DNA of 40,777 bases, taken from assembly GCA_025458675.1 (NCBI GenBank), contig JALORY010000005.1, forward strand, positions 1-40,777, in the 5' to 3' direction. The notes under the pieces were generated by a model that saw only the letters and a program-made list of their open reading frames with translations, made no database searches and was not told where the DNA came from. Every line of letters begins with the position of its first letter. Positions within the stretch are counted from its first letter, which is position 1. The DNA is from Gammaproteobacteria bacterium (lineage in GTDB: Bacteria > Pseudomonadota > Gammaproteobacteria > Chromatiales > Chromatiaceae). The translations under genes were made by a program, and so were the position numbers. This document shows positions 40,727-40,777 of this stretch, one piece after another.

Positions 40727-40777
40727 GGCTACGTAGCTCAGCTGGTTAGAGCGCGGCACTCATAATGCTGAGGTCGG
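40727..40777 (+). tRNA. tRNA-Met, elongator type (anticodon CAT), cut by the window edge
   Basis: The 51 visible bases give acceptor GGCTACG, the D arm GCTC...GAGC, the anticodon stem CGGCA/TGCTG and the loop CTCATAA, anticodon CAT at 40761-40763. The acceptor start and body match E. coli elongator tRNA-Met; initiator tRNA has a GGG/CCC anticodon stem, which is absent. The T arm and 3' end are outside the window. Confidence 0.9.

Noticed and set aside
40727-40777. Initiator tRNA-Met or tRNA-Ile with modified CAT anticodon.
   Set aside because: The GGG/CCC anticodon-stem pairs of initiator tRNA are absent, and the acceptor and D arm match elongator tRNA-Met.

Overview
The window is a GC-rich, gene-dense bacterial chromosome segment. 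It contains no insertion sequence, phage gene, CRISPR array or rRNA. The gene set points to a gammaproteobacterium. The order cytochrome c4 - dsbA - endonuclease/exonuclease/phosphatase protein - GGDEF protein (37.8 to 34.2 kb, minus strand) is the arrangement I know from Pseudomonas and relatives, and rsuA, nudF, a DUF2788 protein, yidD, htpX and ychF fit. A DsrC-like protein, exported iron-sulfur proteins and NosL proteins suggest a sulfur- or anaerobic-respiration lifestyle, but genus cannot be told from this window.

Layout. 0-2.4 kb (minus): the N-terminal part of a second-type elongation factor G, preceded by two overlapping lipoprotein genes. 2.5-8.5 kb (plus): a tight five-gene operon with a Tat-exported aldo/keto reductase carrying two iron-sulfur sites, a membrane-anchored DUF6599 protein, a Tat-exported DUF362 protein, a NapH/NapG-like fusion polyferredoxin, and larC. 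8.6-11.6 kb: small exported or membrane proteins and ADP-ribose pyrophosphatase (nudF). 11.6-13.2 kb (plus): larE and larB, so the full nickel-pincer cofactor pathway (LarB, LarE, LarC) is present but no LarA client. 13.2-14.4 kb: a DsrC-like protein with an altered C-terminal arm, and a methyltransferase.

14.4-20.05 kb (minus): an eight-gene copper-trafficking-like cassette: a small anchored protein, a FtsX-type ABC permease, its ATPase, a Cys/His-rich membrane protein, a TlpA-type thioredoxin lipoprotein, a SafE-type membrane protein and two NosL proteins. No nosZ, nosD or other copper enzyme is visible. 20.2-21.8 kb (plus): rsuA and a CpdA-type phosphodiesterase. 21.8-25.2 kb (plus): three overlapping genes for an RMD1-family membrane protein, a GNAT/C39-peptidase fusion and a RimK-like ATP-grasp ligase, probably one peptide- or amide-bond-modifying system.

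25.2-28 kb (minus): ferredoxin-NADP reductase, a Nudix hydrolase coupled to an exported methyltransferase, and a class I glutamine amidotransferase. 28-30.7 kb: htpX with a heat-shock-like promoter, a HIT/GalT-like protein, a DUF2788 protein and yidD. 30.7-34.2 kb: zur-znuB-znuC-znuA, with a Zur-box-like palindrome between znuA and a divergent zinc-ribbon protein. 34.2-37.8 kb: the GGDEF/EEP/dsbA/cytochrome c4 block. 38.0-40.6 kb (plus): bifunctional mannose-1-phosphate guanylyltransferase and ychF. The right edge cuts an elongator tRNA-Met gene with a strong sigma70 promoter.

The best candidates for undescribed biology are the exported redox operon with larC, the nos-like copper cassette without a copper enzyme, and the RMD1/GNAT-C39/ATP-grasp operon. 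All assignments rest on motifs and gene order read by eye; no database search was run.
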